Shown: piece by piece, positions 12,901-24,075 of the stretch
Numbering within the stretch: position 1 is the stretch's first letter
How the letters are laid out: every line of letters begins with the position of its first letter
NCBI GenBank assembly: GCA_039720395.1
Contig: CM077828.1
Span: 22,300,717 to 22,364,716 of the forward strand
Length of the DNA: 64,000 nt
Origin: Liquidambar formosana
Lineage: Eukaryota; Streptophyta; Magnoliopsida; Saxifragales; Altingiaceae
Direction of reading: 5' to 3'
Made by a program: the position numbers and the translations under genes
Notes under the pieces: model-generated
What the model was told of the DNA's origin: nothing
Seen by the model: only the letters and a program-made list of their open reading frames with translations
Database searches by the model: none

Positions 12901-13153
12901 ATAGCTTCCAGTGAGCAACATATTTGAAAAAGCAGATATTAAAGTGAAGCGAAAACTAAATAAGCTGCCAAGATCATGTTGTAGAGAGCAAACTATGAGT
13001 CAAACAAATCCTCTGAACAAAAATTTTATTTCTAATGTTGCCAACAGTAGAATTAAACAACAATAAACATCAAAAATAAATGATCAAAGTACAATAAAGG
13101 AACTCTGATCAGATTTTTCATACCCCTTCACAATTCTAACAGGGTAGAGGAGA
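9907..13153. other. Intergenic, CstF50 to PNM1 (convergent)
   Basis: About 3.2 kb between two convergent genes. It holds a LINE relic (11500-11980) and a (CA)n/(TA)n microsatellite near 12571-12602. The 99-codon reverse frame at 10258-10557 is hydrophobic and low in complexity, with no family recognised. I see no further gene. Confidence 0.5.
11500..11980 (-). mobile_element. RTE-type LINE reverse-transcriptase C-terminal relic
   Basis: Reverse-strand translation gives DKLEGNFYSKRSMLVYGIEW, then in the next frame KIDVAEMRILKWMSDNSRKD. This matches the conserved stretch of plant RTE LINEs (K-GKFYRT...AMLYG-ECW...VAEMRMLRWM-G-TRKD). Frameshifts and stops follow, so it is inactive. Confidence 0.65.
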
Positions 13154-14690
13154 TCAAAAAGCTCGTCGCATCATTTGTTTTGGCTTCTTTACAAAACTTA
13201 GCCTGATCTTTCTAAGACGTGTCCTCTTCCTTGCCATTTTCTCAGGCAATGTCTCCCGCTTTTTCTCTTTCTTCACAACAGTTGGTTTCTTCACGAATCT
13301 TGGGTCCAATTTATACGCTTTGGGTGTCACTGGTACCCCACTATTTGCAGCTTCTTTAAAAAGTGCATTTGCCTTATCCACACGGCCAGTGGGCACACAA
13401 CTTCCCCATCAACAAATCATAAGTCTTGATACCAGGTATGCAGCCATCCTCCTTCATTTTCACGAAAACACTCATTGCATGATCAATCCTCTCAATTCCA
13501 CACAAAATCTTCAAAAACCCGTAATACTCCTTCCTATCAAGGGCATCCCCAAACCCTGCAGACTTCATCCTATCAATCATTTCATCACCTTCCCCAATCC
13601 TCGCCGCCTGATATAAACTCCTAATAAGCACAAGAAATGTTGTCGAATCAGGATAACATCCCCATTCGCCCATCCTATCAAACAACTGCAATGCATCCTC
13701 CGTCTTGCGAATTTTACACAAGTTAGTAATCAATACATTAAACGTTTCTACATTGCGAGGAACCCCTGCAACATCCATATCCACCAACACCTTCTCGACC
13801 TCCGATTGAAGCCGAAAAGGATCCTTTTCCCTACAAAGCTTACACACACAATCAAGAATTGAATTATACGCCATTGCACCAATCTCAAATCCGCCTCTAT
13901 ACATCTCCCCTGCCAATCTCCTTGCCTCATCGAGCTTCCCGTCGACACACCACCCCCTAATGAGCAAATCACACATCAATTCATTGGGGAAAATCTCGTT
14001 CGCCAAGCTCTTCACCATCTTCTCCGCATAGCTCGCAAACCCATGTTCGCAAAGCTTCTCCACTACCATCGTAAGCGACTCGCGATCGCGAACGAACCCA
14101 TAATCTCTCTCCATCCTATCGAAGAACGCCACCGCTTCCGGCGCCCGCCCCGCCCGAACGAGGCGATCGATGGAGGCGGCTAGGGTTTTGGGACCGGCGA
14201 CGCCGCGGCCGTCGACGAGAACGTCGTGAATCGCCTTAAAATCCTTGCGGCGGCCAAAGTAATCGACGAAGTAGGAGAAGGTGTCGTCGGAGGGAGCGAA
14301 GCTAGGGTTTGAGGAGACCCATTTGTGAAACCCCAGAACTGTACGGCCAGCATCTGGTGAGAGGTTGAGGACGTTGAGGATTAGGGGTGGAGAAGGGGTG
14401 ATGTGGGAGAAGCTGAGGTCGAGACTTTGGGTGATGGAGAGAGGGTCGGAGCTAGGGTTTTTGAGGAGTTCTGCGGAGAGTGATTGGACGAGCTCAGATG
14501 GGTCTTGGGATGGGTTTGATGAGAAGGGTTTGGAGAGAGAGAGGAAGGGTTTTAGGTAGAGTAAGTGTGGAGTGGAGGGTTTAGAGAGAGAGTAATGAGG
14601 GAAGAGAAGGTGAGGTTGGATTGAAGAAGAAGAAGAGGAGAAGGAGCGGAGGAGGAACCGCCGGAGTTGCAGAGACGTTAATGGCGGCAT
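13154..14690 (-). CDS. PNM1: PPR protein like PNM1, with one frame-breaking base
   Basis: Pentatricopeptide repeat proteins bind RNA in organelles. Arabidopsis PNM1 is dual-located in mitochondria and nucleus. The main frame (13374-14690) starts with an Arg/Ser-rich mitochondrial-type presequence (LQLRRFLLRSFSSSSS) and contains P-class PPR repeats such as MAYNSILDCVCK and ETFNVLITNLCK. It stops after LCAHWPCG. The other frame resumes at once with GRVDKANALFKEAANSG and a very basic tail (KKEKKRETLPEKMARKRTRL) ending MRRAF at 13154, a likely nuclear localisation signal. Ignoring one surplus base at about 13388 gives a single 511-aa protein, near the ~520 aa expected. The gene is intronless and convergent with CstF50. 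PNM1 identity rests on the tail and on neighbourhood with CstF50, from memory. Confidence 0.8.
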
Positions 14691-14901
14691 TTTTAGAGAG
14701 AGATGGGGAAGAAAGCTAGCTGAGTGTCGAGCTTGGTGGATGCAGAGACTTGGGAAACCTAGGAGAGGTATGATCTGAAGTGGGAGGACGCATCGTGAGG
14801 AATGTGAGGTCTCAGCACGTGTGAATTGGAGTTTGAGGAAGGAGGTGTGGCAGTGGCCATAAGGTGAAAATGTTAGACAAGGGAGTCAACAAAACAAGGG
14901 A

Positions 14902-14973
14902 GCCCCTATAGCTCAGTGGTAGAGCGTCAGTCTTGTAAACTGAAGGTCCGTAGTTCGATCCTGCGTGGGGGCA
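14902..14973 (+). tRNA. tRNA-Thr (anticodon UGU)
   Basis: A 72-nt cloverleaf. The acceptor GCCCCTA pairs with TGGGGGC, followed by discriminator A. The D arm is GCTC-AGTGGTA-GAGC. The anticodon stem TCAGT/ACTGA encloses loop CTTGTAA with anticodon TGT at 14934-14936, and the T arm carries GTTCGATCC. There is no intron. It lies about 210 bases upstream of PNM1 in divergent orientation. Confidence 0.95.
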
Positions 14974-15126
14974 CTTCCCTTCAGCCCCAATCTACGTCGA
15001 GTGTAAAGGGAGCCGTTGTATGGGTTGTTGTCCCCATTAACTTAGTACGATGCTTGGCTTTTTATAATTCAGCGCCGAATCTGAACTCTTTTAGCTGCCC
15101 TTTTCTTTGTACAGAGGAAACGATTA

Positions 15127-15536
15127 GGCCAAGGCTATCGCCACCATATAAAATACTCTAAGCCCCCCATTTAATTTATATTTTTAAGGTTTTATGAAAA
15201 ATATTAAAAAAAATTATAAAAACTAATTACATAGTCTACTAGAAAACATCATTCCGGACAACTTTGTAGAAGAGAGTTTTTCTAAAATTTGTCATTTAAG
15301 TAAACTTTTTGGCAGCTTTTCATGGAAAATGAAATAGAGATTGTAAATGGCCAAAAAGTCAGCTTAAATGATAGATTTCGGAAAAAATTTCTTGTACAAA
15401 ATTGTTCAGAATTATGTTTTCTAGTGAACGATACTATTAGTTTTCGTAAAAACCTTTTATATTTTTCATAAAATTGGAAAAAATTTAAACTAATGGGGGG
15501 CTTTGAGTACTTTATGTGGTGGCAATAGCCTCACTC
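15127..15536. mobile_element. Fold-back MULE-like element, copy 1 (410 bp)
   Basis: The two halves are near reverse complements over almost the whole length: ggctatcgccaccatataaa at the left, tttatgtggtggcaatagcc at the right, and attttggaaa/tttccaaaat-type sequences facing each other in the middle. A perfect 9-bp duplication, aaacgatta, flanks it at 15118-15126 and 15537-15545. A 9-bp duplication suggests Mutator-like transposition. No coding capacity. Confidence 0.85.
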
Positions 15537-15545
15537 AAACGATTA

Positions 15546-15920
15546 TTACCCCCTCTTTCCCTAATGCTTTATGATTTTTAAGTTTTATGCAAAATATAAA
15601 AGGTTTTTATTAAAATTGGCCTCACTGTCCATTATAAAACATTATTTTGAACGATTTTATAAAAGAATTTTTTTTCAAAATCTATCATTTAAATAGACTT
15701 TTTAGTCATTTATAACCTTTATTTCATTTTTTTGTCAAAAAGTTTACTTAAACGATAGATTTTGGAAAAACTTTTTTTTGTAAAGTTGTTCAAAATTATG
15801 TTTTCTAGTAGACTAAGCAGTCAATTTTTGTAAAAACATTTTTATATTTTTCATAAAATCTTAAAAATCAAAACTAAAGGGGGTGGGGGGTGGGTTTGAT
15901 AAAAATGTGGAAGCCGTTCC
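15546..15920. mobile_element. Fold-back MULE-like element, copy 2 (ends unclear)
   Basis: Same internal palindrome as copy 1: a left arm reading ttttatgcaaaatataaaag and a right arm with tatttttcataaaatctta, around a centre with actttttagtcatttataa and gtcaaaaagtttacttaaa. The right end carries G-runs and the left end seems shortened. No duplication was found, and the boundaries are approximate. Confidence 0.6.
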
Positions 15921-15936
15921 CTTACATTTGTATTAG

Positions 15937-16332
15937 AATGCCTCTATTGGCACCCAAATACTTGCTTTTTGCCCCCACTTATTTTATATTTTAAGATTTT
16001 ATGAAAAATATATAAGATTTTCATAAAAACTTATTGCATTGTCTCTTAGAAAACATCATTTTGAACAATTTTTTGGAAGAAAGTTTTCCAAAATCTATTA
16101 TTTAAGTGGACTTTTTTGTTATTTATGAAATGAAGACTATAAATGGCATAAAAGTCTACTTAAACGATAAATTTTGGAAAAACCTTTTCCTTAAAAATTA
16201 TTCAAAATGATCTTTTCTAATAGAATGCGCAATTAGTTTTTATGAAAACCTTTTATATTTTCCATAAAATCTTAAAGTATAAAATAAGTGAGAGATGAAA
16301 AGCAAGTTTTTGGGTGCCAATAGAGGCGCTTT
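15937..16332. mobile_element. Fold-back MULE-like element, copy 3
   Basis: Inverted ends gcctctattggcaccc and gggtgccaatagaggc enclose the same palindromic body as copies 1 and 2. Possible 9-bp duplications with one mismatch are ttgtattag at 15928-15936 and ttgtattat at 16333-16341. Three copies of this family therefore lie head to tail within 1.2 kb. Confidence 0.7.
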
Positions 16333-16532
16333 TTGTATTATTATTATGGGCCAGAGCCCACACACCAGCCCCCAATATTTCAGATGCTGTAGCTGACCCA
16401 TCTTGGGGAGCCAATAGCCTCCCCCGGCCCATTTAGTTTTTTTAATATTGTGAGCTCAAGATGGGCCGAAAAGAAGTATGACATTGAACCTAAACTAGTT
16501 GCCCTACCCCATTTTCCTCCTTGACTGAATGA

Positions 16533-17036
16533 TAGGGGTGCAACTCAGGCTGATTGGACAGATTAAAAGGTCAACCCAAGCTCAACCCGAGGATTCAAGC
16601 TCAACCCAACCCAAGATATAACTAGAAAGAAGTTATCCAACCTGATTTCAAAATTTTGGGTCTTAGGTTGGGCGGCTTGGATGGGTTGTGCTCAAAATTT
16701 TTATTTAGGCATGTTTTCATGCTCGCTCTTCCTATACATTTCAAGCTTTAAATAATTCAAAGCAATCTCTAATCATAATTATTGGATTGTTCGAGATACA
16801 TTTCAAGTTTTTAGTAATTTAATTAAATTTAAATTTTATTTAATGTTAAATAATAATATAGTAATACATTGTAATACATGAATTTGGGTTTTTGAATTGG
16901 ATGGGTTGTTCGAGATATTTCCCCAGGCCCAATCCAGATTAAATTCGGGTTTTCGATACAAGCCAAACCCATTGATTAATAACTGTTGCCCAAGCCCACC
17001 CAGAATTCGGGTTGGGCCAGCCGAAGTTGCACCCCA
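16533..17036. mobile_element. Probable hAT-like MITE
   Basis: The left end TAGGGGTGCAACT faces AGTTGCACCCCA at the right, with aaccc/gggtt-rich subterminal repeats (gctcaacccgagg; gggttgggccag). The terminus resembles hAT ends, but I could not find matching 8-bp duplications, so the boundaries are provisional. Confidence 0.5.
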
Positions 17037-17820
17037 ACTCCTTGTATGGTTGTACCACTGTGATGGGTATTTCATCTAAGCACTAACATATTTTCAGGAG
17101 TATTGCAAGCTCTCGGCAATGCACTTGAGCATGCAATTATCTGTTAGCAGATCAATCAGTTGATTAACCGGCGAAGGCCTCCGGCACAGGTTCTGGGAGC
17201 TGTGACTCTGTGAGAGCCAATTCTCCGATGGGTATTGGAAGTAGAATTGGTAAATCAAATTTCCCCAAAGAAACAAAACTTACATATGGCTTGCACAAAA
17301 CAAGCGGCTTTCTTATAAAAACTGGAGATATTTGTCACTTGAAGGATGACAGCCTACAAAAGTTGCAAAGTATTCCACCCTTTCTAATATTAGCAAAGAT
17401 GGTGTAGCAATTAGCCCATATAATCTCTCAGGGACATATTCTGGAGGATCCAATGGTGCCCCACTTATGGGTGACTGCAAAAAATTTCTTTCTAGCAAAC
17501 ACTTCTAGAGTTCCCCCCGCCCCCCTCTCTCTCTCTCTCTCTTTTTTTTTTTTTTTTTTCCAATACAGTATGCCTTATTTTTTCTTCCAAAGAGCAGTTG
17601 CTGAACTATGCTGACAATAGTTAATCAGATCATAATACTCCTAATTATAAAATCAAAACCCTTACAAAATATTATCCACACCACATCCCCCCCCCCCCCC
17701 AACCCACCTCCAAATAAAGAAAATAGAAAAAGAGGGGGGTGGGGGTGGGGTGGGAGGGAACAATACACCATAACAACATAAATGCAAACATACATTCATA
17801 ATTACATGGATACATAAGAA
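17037..17820. other. Intergenic, no gene seen
   Basis: Non-coding DNA with a C-run, (CT)n and T-run near 17514-17560, a C-run near 17690-17700 and a G-rich stretch near 17733-17758. Short frames have no recognisable homology. Confidence 0.4.
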
Positions 17821-17828
17821 GCATTTTT

Positions 17829-18052
17829 TTTTTTTTTTAAATTTTTATACGAGGAGGAACTTGCCCAATTTATCGCCAAGATCAACTCCTAGCTTAGCCG
17901 ACCAGTAAACCTCCACAGGCACATGCACCACATGCTCAACACATGTGCTAGGTAAGTCACAAGCTTATGCCTTGGGCATGTAGCCTGTGGGACTCGAAAG
18001 TAGGACCTCGGAAGCAATTCCTAATACCTTGACCATCTGAGCTAACCCACAA
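17829..18052 (-). mobile_element. tRNA-derived SINE
   Basis: On the reverse strand the element begins with a tRNA-like head. The A box is in TGGGTTAGCTCAGATGGTCA and the B box in CTTTCGAGTCCCACA, with a ~33-nt interval as in a tRNA promoter. About 150 bp of unrelated body follows, then an A-rich tail (T-run at 17826-17838 on the + strand). Short similar flanks, taagaagca and tatgaagca, may be the target duplication. Confidence 0.75.
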
Positions 18053-18055
18053 GTT

Positions 18056-19444
18056 TATGAAGCAAAATTTTATTAAACCCTCATTGTTCCTCCTAAATTT
18101 GATAAGTTTCCTACTTAAATTGTTGGGCCCGATAATACATATATATATATATATATTGGCCACCCAAAAAAAAATACATGGAATTCAAGAAGACATATAT
18201 ATAGAGACAATGGCCCGCACATAATTTTGATGGTTTGCAACTTCTGACTTCTAAACATCCTATACCAATAGCCTTTCCCCCAGGTGGTACCTCTTTCCAT
18301 TGTGCCCCATTATGGGAGATTTCCTGTATATCAAATTCTGCCAAGCTGTCTCACCCTATGCCAGACAGTTGATATTATATCTTAACAAGAGTGTTGATGT
18401 CAGGTCATACGTAGTCTTGCCTTGCCACAGGGCCAAAAAAAAGAAGAAAAAATTTGCCTACTTTATAGGTGTTATCGATTCTTTTATATATTAGCCTCAC
18501 TCATTATGATCATCATCGTCATCATTGGCATCACAATATTGCTAAAGATGATTAAGGCGATGCACGATTATCTAATGAAGCAGGGCATGTGGATCCCATC
18601 TTACACCTCATAACCATAAATCAATATCTAAACTGATAGCAACCTACCTACCTATATGTTTGACATATAGAGCATAAGATCATATCCATCATGCCCAGGG
18701 CCAAAGGTATGAAACCCTTGAAGCTGCAAATCAATTTTGATTAATTTTTCATTTGTACCGATTTAACAAATGGAACAAAGAAACATATTATGTTAAACAA
18801 CCTGGGAAAAAAAATGTGTGAAATCATTAGGGTGATGCCCTACTCCAATTCAATCCACAAAACCTTTATGGCTATGAATTTTTTATTTATTTTTTTTTTA
18901 AGCAGTGGTGTTAATGTTCCATATGAAAGGAGCATTAGAATGCTATAGAAGCATCCCACAAAAGAATATGATGGTGACATGCACATAATTACCAAATCAT
19001 CCACCATCAATCTCTATCACGCATGCAATCGAAAGGAAGAATCTTATTGGCACATCTTCCTCAGTAGAATTTTATACATGTTTAAAATTTTCAATTCAAA
19101 ATGGGGTCTGGCTTATGGTGATGATTTGCTCATATGCCTCTTCTAGGGCATTCAAACCCTATGGTTTTCGAGCTTCAAAGGTAGAGCACTGATTTGTTAG
19201 TTCTTTAATGCAACTTGGGTAGCCAAAATCATAGCCGCCTCATGGACAGAAATAGGCCTTATCTGCCACTATAAGTGACAGTCAGCTTCAACCTTTTTTA
19301 TACAAGATCTAGCGTGCTTTAGGCATCAACAAATTAAGCACTTCTTACTTGTCCAATTGTTGTTATTTTTGTAGGATAAGATTTCTCAGGGTATTTTCAC
19401 AAACACCTTTATTAATTGAGATGTTATTAGGAAGCCAGCAAAGA

Positions 19445-19475
<31 letters not shown>

Positions 19476-22400
19476 TTTAAAATCTTAGATTTTCCTCTGG
19501 TTGTCGATAATGAAGAAAACAAACATAAACAATTAAATAAATCATCTTCATGCCTTATGTACCTTGCAAAAAATTTAAAGGGTAAAAATAGTTTAGGGTG
19601 ATGGCTGTAGAAGGTGGTGATGATGCAGGATGGTTGGTGGTTGAGGATATGCTGTGGTGATGCTAGTGGCTCAAAATACTTTAAAATAATAATAATAATA
19701 ATAATAACAAACAAATCATGATCATACATGCATATTGGAAGACACTTGAAGGAAGAATGGCACTTTTTCCCCCTTATTAGCTTTTCCATTTTGGTAATCC
19801 TACATGTCACATAATTGCCTCTTAAACAAGTTCTAACTTGCCGCAGAAAAGTATAATGCAGGAAGGGCTGCATCCAGCAATAGCCAGGGGTAAACAGAGA
19901 CTATCAGACTATGCGAAACGAATGTAAATGTGAGGGTATATGGTCAGTTAATATGTAGAATATTTTTATACCTCTTCCAGCCTGCCTTTAACATCTAACG
20001 CAGCCCTTTCAATTTAAACTTCTCATTCAAAAAGTAGTGTCACTGAAAAAGTACTGTTTGATTTCTTTGCCTTTGCATACTCTTTTCGATATGTAACAAT
20101 CTCCGGCCTAGGGAATTATCCAAGTTTGGTTGACTATGGTTCCTGCAGATGAGAAATGACTTGCTTGAACAACACTTTACTTGTATCTTCTTTATCAGGC
20201 TCTTTGTATAAACTTTTAATCTGGTATTGGAAAGGAAAGGAAAAGAAAAAAAAAAAAAAGGCTAACATAGTATGGTCGATATCACACAACAACACTAAAA
20301 CGATAGGCAATCTTTCGTTGAAGATGCTTTTTCTTGTATTTAAATTTATTAACAGTTGCATAATCATACTATCTCCGATATACTGGTACATATGAAACAA
20401 TGTTAGCAGCCAGCAGGCATCTTCATGGCAAAAAGGAAGAATGAATTCCAATTATTTCTTTCTTCTTTCTTTGATCCCCCACACCCCCCCCCCCCCCCCC
20501 CCCTTTTTTTTTTTTTTTTTTTTTGTGTGGTGGGTGTGGGGAAGAGGGTAACTTAATTTTGAAGATGTACCCAATAAAGATGGCTTTAATTGGAACCTTG
20601 CCAGGGAAGATATATACCCTGAAGATGGAGACAATGAGATACTAAGAGCTGGCTTTAGTAGCTGCAATGGTTCCTCATTTCCTCATAAGCAATTGCATTT
20701 TCTAATTCTCTAATGAAAAAAAGAGAAAGCTTAGGAGAGAAGGTGGAGACAATATATAGGATACTAAGATCTCCCATTGGTGGTCAAAGGAATAATCTCT
20801 CTTCATGACCATATCTTGTTGCACTAAGACAAGTAGACAACCTATACATTCAATTCCCTTTGCAACCCACACTTGAGTACTCATGGAATACTAGGGATTC
20901 CTCATTAATAATTATATTGACAAATCTCTTTCAAGCTATATACATTATATTCCTTGTGTACAAAAAAGAGAATATTTATTAACATCACAACCATACACAT
21001 CGCAAAAACAAATATCAGTGGGGTTTTCATTGAATGAGACCCCCAATTTAGCCTCTCTTTTTTTTAAAATAAAAAATAAAAAATAAAAAATTCAACAAAA
21101 TCCCCCAAAAAAAGAAATTTTCACTTCCATCTAATTGTGGATATTATATTGCGAATTTTATTGGTGTATAGTGTGTGTACGGATTGATATGCAGCCGGGT
21201 AGACAGTATCTACTGCCTACTAAACATGACAATCACAGGGATTCCTTAATATCACAGGGATCCCTTTGCAACCCAAACTTTAGTATTCATGGAATATATA
21301 CTAGGGATTCCTCAACAATAATTATATTGACAAATCTCTTTCAAGCTATGAACATCGTATTCCTTGTGTGCAAAAAAGAGAATATTTATTAACATCGCAA
21401 CCATACACGTCGCAAAAACAAATATCAGTGGGGTTTTCATTGAATGAGACTCCCAATTTAGGCATTTTCACTTCCATCTAATTGTTGATATTATATTGTG
21501 AATTTTATTGGTGTATAGTGTGGATGCAGATTGATATGCAGCCGGCAGACAGTATCTACTGTCTACTAAACGTGACAATCACAGACTATAGCATATGTGT
21601 TTAAAATTGTTGGTGAGAGGGTGCAAAGGAATAATATAGAGGTGGGTGTGACTGAGAATCAAGAAAAGAGAGGACCCAAAGCAACTTGCATTGATTTGGG
21701 TATAAAGAAGAAAATATTGTTAGTATTGGATATTCAAATCCCAAGTGCATCCTTTTTTCTTTCTTTATAGCTGGTTAAAAAAGGAGAAAAGCTTTCTGCA
21801 AGCACAGCTTCATGGAAAATATATTCTTAGGGAAGGATTTGGATCCCCAAAAAAGGTGGGGCATATCATTGTTGGGTTTAGGTTCTTATTCCTCAATCAT
21901 TTGAAAGTAAATCGAAAAAGAAGAAGATCGAAAAGAAAAAATATATATATCGTTTGTTATTTTAATGCTAATAATCCCTTAACCGAGGAATCTTAGCTTG
22001 GTTAACCTAGGTGATTGATGTTTTTATAATCACATTCAAAAGGCAATGCCAAGGGATAAAGATGCACAACGCACTTGAGAATAAAGATGGGAAGGAAAAA
22101 GAGAGGAGGGTTGCATTGTGAGGTTTAGAAAATATGATGGTTACCAATAGATGAGATAGTGAATGTATAAAAGTTTCTTGGACCCACCATGCATGCACAA
22201 CTATTTCCACCCAGGAGATCTCCAATGCGCAATTTGAATTGAATTAGGGTCTATTAATAATAAATTCATGTAGATTAGATCAAATGATGACCACTGCTTT
22301 GTTACTGCTGTCTCCTTCTTTATCGTGCATTCACACATGCAAATTTTCGCTGGTTTAGGGTTTTTTTTTTTTTTGGGTTCCTCCCACTTACCTTTAGCTG

Positions 22401-24075
22401 CCTTTATATCTCTCCTCCTCTTATGACCAGGGAGGTTGGCCTCTATTTTTTTTTCTTTTTTTTCTTTTTTGTGGGTTTGATGGTGAGGGTGTTTAGATCA
22501 ACTTGTACGCATCTCAATTAAATCTTTCTCTGAGTGATCTTAAGGGCACACTCTCCCACATTGGCTGGTGCATTCAGAAAAAAATTCTTGGAGTGCTCCC
22601 TTGAACGAACTCTCCTCCTAACAACTAGACTCCTCCTACCAACTGGACTAACTCCCTTGGATCGAGAGAGGTTAAGAGTTGATATCGCTTCTTGAGAACC
22701 CAAAGAAAAAAAAAAAAGAAAAACGGGTTTTCCTCCCAAGTAATTTAAATTAAGTCATCATATATATCTTTTACCAAAAAAAATCTATGAATTAGATCAA
22801 AAATTGATGGCTAGTCCATTACATTTTACAACTTTCTCAATCTTTATTCATCTTCGTTAATTCCCATTAGTTGGAGGTTTAAGACTAATGATTTTGACAT
22901 ATTTAATTATGTGAAAAAATGAAAATAGAACCTACCTCAACCCCCCACCCCCCAAAAAAAAAAAAAAAAAATCTTATCTCCTCCTTTTAATCAGAAATAA
23001 GGGAAACTGACTGCATGGTACTACTATTCCACACTTGGGTGACAAAAAATAAAATCCTCGTGAGTTTGTTTCCGTTCAGTTCTCCATCGATCACAACATC
23101 GAGATTAACATTTTTTACCTAAGATTGTAGACACACGACAAGCATGATCCAGTAAAAATGCAAAACAAGCCTGCCTGTGCCTATGATGATGAAGTAGGCA
23201 CCTTCATCGATCCCTCCCGCCATGATTTATCTCATTATTTCAACCATTTTTATGAATACACAATTTAACACACCAGCCCATATCATGAGAGTGCAGTGCA
23301 TTAAAATTAGCAATGCTACATCCATTGGATGGATTAAACGGATTTGTTTTCTTATTCTTTACCAATCTGGCCATCAACACATGGAGATTCAAAAAAGAGT
23401 AGAGAGTTCTTGAAGGCTCATTTTTTAATAAATTTTTTTTTATCAAACACAATTAGAATGAAGAACACCAAACTTAACTGGATTAATTGTAATGACATTC
23501 TACGATGAAATTGTTTTTAATGATATCCTCTTCTCTCTAATGGTAGACCATGTGTGAAGCCAATCGTGTAACATCCATTAAAATAAAGGATAGCTGGGGC
23601 TGTACACCCAAGAGGGTACCCTCTTCAGAGCTTTTCTCATGCAGAAATGAAAGGAGCCCAACCCCTCACAAGTCACAATAGCAAATATCACTAAAATTTA
23701 TAGGGACAAACATGAAAGTAAACCACAATGTTACTGATATTGCTTTCATACACATATATAGGTCAAGCTGTGAACACAACGCATGAAAAACTTCCATAGT
23801 TCCATACCTGCATAAAAATTATAGAACAAAGCTGCCACCCAAACCACAGCCAGGCACCTTCCTTACACAAAATCACCAAAGCCAAACCTTGCAAATCTAG
23901 TTCTACTAGTCTACTACATTCCCTAATAACCAGAAGTCCACTACTACTACAACTACCTAAACAAAAACACCATAGTCAGTTAAACCTGAATGATCTCACC
24001 ACCATATAAAAGTTCCAAAATCATGGCTGAGACCAAAAAACCAAAACCCACAACAAACCACACACAACACATATT
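18056..24075. other. Intergenic, tRNA/SINE region to CYP78A5
   Basis: Six kb of non-coding DNA downstream of CYP78A5. It contains a (GA)n run (19444-19468), a 20-C plus 21-T homopolymer junction (20484-20524) and a diverged tandem duplication (20856-21587). No gene, RNA gene or coding TE relic was recognised. Confidence 0.45.
20856..21587. repeat. Diverged tandem duplication, ~330-380 bp unit
   Basis: Unit 1 (20856-21236) and unit 2 (21262-21587) share long stretches: ccctttgcaaccca, aataattatattgacaaatc, gcaaaaacaaatatcagtgg, cacttccatctaattgt and gacagtatctact. Unit 1 has an extra A-rich insert at about 21052-21116. Scattered substitutions show an old duplication. Its nature is unknown. 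Confidence 0.8.

Noticed and set aside
13374..13396. Programmed +1 frameshifting as explanation of the PNM1 break
   Set aside because: No slippery site or structure is evident. The same kind of single surplus base occurs in unrelated exons, which points to a technical cause.
22518..22739. Arg-rich reverse frame with tRNA-like text (agtccagttggtagg)
   Set aside because: Considered as a SINE head, but the A and B box spacing is not convincing and there is no clear tail or duplication.
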